From: an uncultured Armatimonadota bacterium
GTDB taxonomy: Bacteria; Armatimonadota; Fimbriimonadia; Fimbriimonadales; Fimbriimonadaceae
Assembly (NCBI GenBank): GCA_903833215.1
Contig: CAILEM010000067.1
Span: 89,873-153,872 of the forward strand
Direction of reading: 5' to 3'
Length of the DNA stretch: 64,000 nucleotides
In this document: positions 62,546 to 64,000 of the stretch, piece by piece
How positions within the stretch are numbered: position 1 is the first letter of the stretch
Layout: each line of letters begins with the position of its first letter
Notes under the pieces: generated by a model
What the model saw: only the letters and a program-made list of their open reading frames with translations
What the model was told of the DNA's origin: nothing
Database searches by the model: none
Position numbers and translations under genes: made by a program

Positions 62546-62591
62546 AATCAAGACATTTTTTGTCCCGATTGCGGAGCATAATCAGGACATT
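62546..62591 (+). repeat. two direct repeats upstream of the Fic gene (operator candidate)
   Basis: AATCAAGACATT at 62546-62557 and AATCAGGACATT at 62580-62591 match in 11 of 12 positions, with start points 34 nt apart. The second copy ends 3 nt before the chosen ATG at 62595 and overlaps its Shine-Dalgarno. An imperfect inverted repeat (CAATC...GATTG, 62545-62571) surrounds the first copy. Confidence 0.45.
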
Positions 62592-62594
62592 GAA

Positions 62595-63737
62595 ATGCGG
62601 ACGTATATTCACGAACTTCCTGACTGGCCCTGTTTCAGATATGACGTAACGGCTCTTCTGAACCCTCTTGCTGAGGCTGCGGGTCGTCGGGGCCTGCTCA
62701 TCGGAAGACTTGAGGGGCTGGGCTTCGGGGAACTCCAAGACGCAAAGCTCGACGCCATCGTATCCGAAGTCACTAAATCCAGCGAAATCGAAGGGGAGCG
62801 CCTTGACTATTCTTTAGTAAGATCGTCCATCGCGCGGCGACTAGGAATGGAGACCGGGGGTGTTCCAAGTGGCGACCATAGAGTGGAAGGAGTCGTGGCG
62901 ATGACCGTTAACGCCACCGAACGCTGGGCGGATCCCCTCACGTCTGAGAGACTGTTCAATTGGCATACTGGCCTTTTCCCCCAAGGACGGGGACCAGACG
63001 GACGCGTTCGCGTTGGAGCCTGGAGAGACGAGTCGAGCGGCGACATGCAGGTAGTTAGTGGCCCCATGGGCCTCGAAAAGGTTCACTTTCAGGCGCCCGA
63101 TGCACCTCGATTGGAATCCGAGATGGCGACCTTCATCGACTGGTTTGAGGGTGATAATGAGCCCAATGGCATTATAAAAGCAGGAATAGCCCACCTTTGG
63201 TTTGTTACGATCCATCCCTTCGATGACGGAAACGGGCGCGTCGGTCGGGCCATTCTCGACCTTGCGCTTGCCCGTGTCGACCAACGACCCTGGCGCTGCT
63301 ACAGTGTCTCCGCCCAGATCGGCGAGGAGCGCACGGGATATTACAATGCCCTTGAAATGGCCCAAAACGGCACCCTTGATGTGACATCCTGGCTCGACTG
63401 GTATCTCAGGTGCCTCACCCGCGCCCTCGACTCCGCCGCGACAAAAGTCTCGGAAGCCTTGGTTCGGTCGCGGTTCTGGCAGCGCCATTCCGACAAGGCT
63501 TTGAATGACAGGCAGCGTACAGTCCTAGCACGGATGCTTTTGGGCTGGGACGGCAAGATGACCAATAAGAAGTGGCAAAAACTCACTAATACGATCCCGA
63601 AGACCGCACAGCGCGATCTCGCCGAATTGGTTACTTTGGGGATATTCACAGTGGATGACGCAGGCGGAAGAAGCACCGCCTACACCCTCGTAACCGAAGC
63701 ACCCGAACTGTCAACGTCACCTCTTGCCCCCAACTGA
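62595..63737 (+). CDS. Fic family protein (predicted AMP-transferase) with DUF4172-type N terminus
   Basis: A protein of about 380 aa. The N terminus MRTYIHELPDWPCFRYD is the DUF4172/Fic_N pattern. VTKSSEIEGERL contains the S-x-x-x-E-G autoinhibitory motif of class II Fic proteins. The Fic core has TIHPFDDGNGRVGRAIL, a perfect HPFxDGNGRxxR active site. The last about 100 residues read like a winged helix (MTNKKWQKLTNTIPKTAQRDL) for DNA or target binding. Most such enzymes AMPylate target proteins and are often regulatory or toxin-like. I chose ATG 62595 because the DUF4172 start lies here with AGGA before it; a GTG at 62541 would add 18 residues. No partner antitoxin gene is visible. Confidence 0.9.
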   Translation: MRTYIHELPDWPCFRYDVTALLNPLAEAAGRRGLLIGRLEGLGFGELQDAKLDAIVSEVTKSSEIEGERLDYSLVRSSIARRLGMETGGVPSGDHRVEGVVAMTVNATERWADPLTSERLFNWHTGLFPQGRGPDGRVRVGAWRDESSGDMQVVSGPMGLEKVHFQAPDAPRLESEMATFIDWFEGDNEPNGIIKAGIAHLWFVTIHPFDDGNGRVGRAILDLALARVDQRPWRCYSVSAQIGEERTGYYNALEMAQNGTLDVTSWLDWYLRCLTRALDSAATKVSEALVRSRFWQRHSDKALNDRQRTVLARMLLGWDGKMTNKKWQKLTNTIPKTAQRDLAELVTLGIFTVDDAGGRSTAYTLVTEAPELSTSPLAPN

Positions 63738-64000
63738 GCGCCCAGGAAATATCTTCGTCCGTCACCCGATATTGGACACTTAGCTTCAGGGATGAGGTTA
63801 AGAGTGGGTCATTTCCGACTTATGCCTTGGTCCCCAAAACGAAGTTCACGGGAAATACAGATCAAGGGATCACAATCGGGAACTCCGACGAAATCGCTTT
63901 TGATCCATCATATTCACTGGGGCTCGCCTTTTCCCCACTCGGTAGCCACGGCGTGGCTGGATAGGATGTGACCATCCCCGTCACGTCCAAAACCAACCGA
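63738..64000. other. window-end segment without a supported gene
   Basis: The plus strand has an open frame from about 63722 to a stop at 63964, translating with segments such as RYWTLSFRDEVKSG and SDEIAFDPSYSLGLAFSP, but it has no good start codon or ribosome site. The minus strand has only a frame interrupted by two stops. It may be a gene fragment or noncoding. I do not annotate a CDS. Confidence 0.35.

Overview
The window reads as one chromosomal segment of a diderm bacterium of moderate GC content. The closest fit I can name is Armatimonadota (Fimbriimonadia-like). This is inferred from gene content only: a type IV pilus (T4P) locus with a secretin, very large secreted proteins, prepilins with the [18 protein letters not shown] signature, lipoproteins with lipoboxes, and Gly-rich tails. 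I saw no rRNA or tRNA gene, insertion sequence, prophage or CRISPR array.

Layout. (1) 1-11 kb is mixed housekeeping: an exported unknown, a TlpA-type thioredoxin lipoprotein, a peptidase E, an isolated H-X9-DG pseudopilin, a MATE exporter, then folP-lysC-ACT protein-aldo/keto reductase on the minus strand, and a large GT39-like membrane protein divergent from rpsR. (2) 11-19.8 kb holds rpsR (unusually long bS18), an arginase, pdxT, and a minus-strand cluster aroK-aroB-small membrane protein-PASTA pseudokinase-rpe-small membrane protein-ribD-secreted protein, most of it with 4-50 nt overlaps. (3) 19.8-52.6 kb is a 33 kb, fully co-oriented T4P locus. Reading with transcription (right to left): pilB, pilT, pilC, a hairpin, pilD, a prepilin, giant PilV-, PilW- and PilX-like proteins, two giant beta-propeller secreted proteins in the position where PilY1 sits in other bacteria, and a terminator; then a clear promoter starts pilM, pilN, pilO, pilP, an STN-domain protein and pilQ, closed by a second terminator. 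(4) 52.8-64 kb is plus-strand: argS with altered signature motifs, an exported unknown, metK, a split methionine synthase (cap, B12 and activation domains only), metF, galE, a lipoprotein resembling a glycoside hydrolase, and a Fic AMP-transferase.

How it fits together. PilD should mature the prepilins. PilB and PilT power extension and retraction through PilC. PilM/N/O/P and PilQ form the alignment complex and the outer-membrane pore. The overlapping giant minor-pilin and propeller genes plausibly build an oversized pilus tip or adhesin complex. That 20 kb block (26502-46161) is the best candidate for an undescribed system. Other points worth a second look are the PASTA pseudokinase, the PilB without zinc cysteines, the Gly-rich tails shared by five alignment-complex proteins, the atypical ArgRS motifs and the split MetH.
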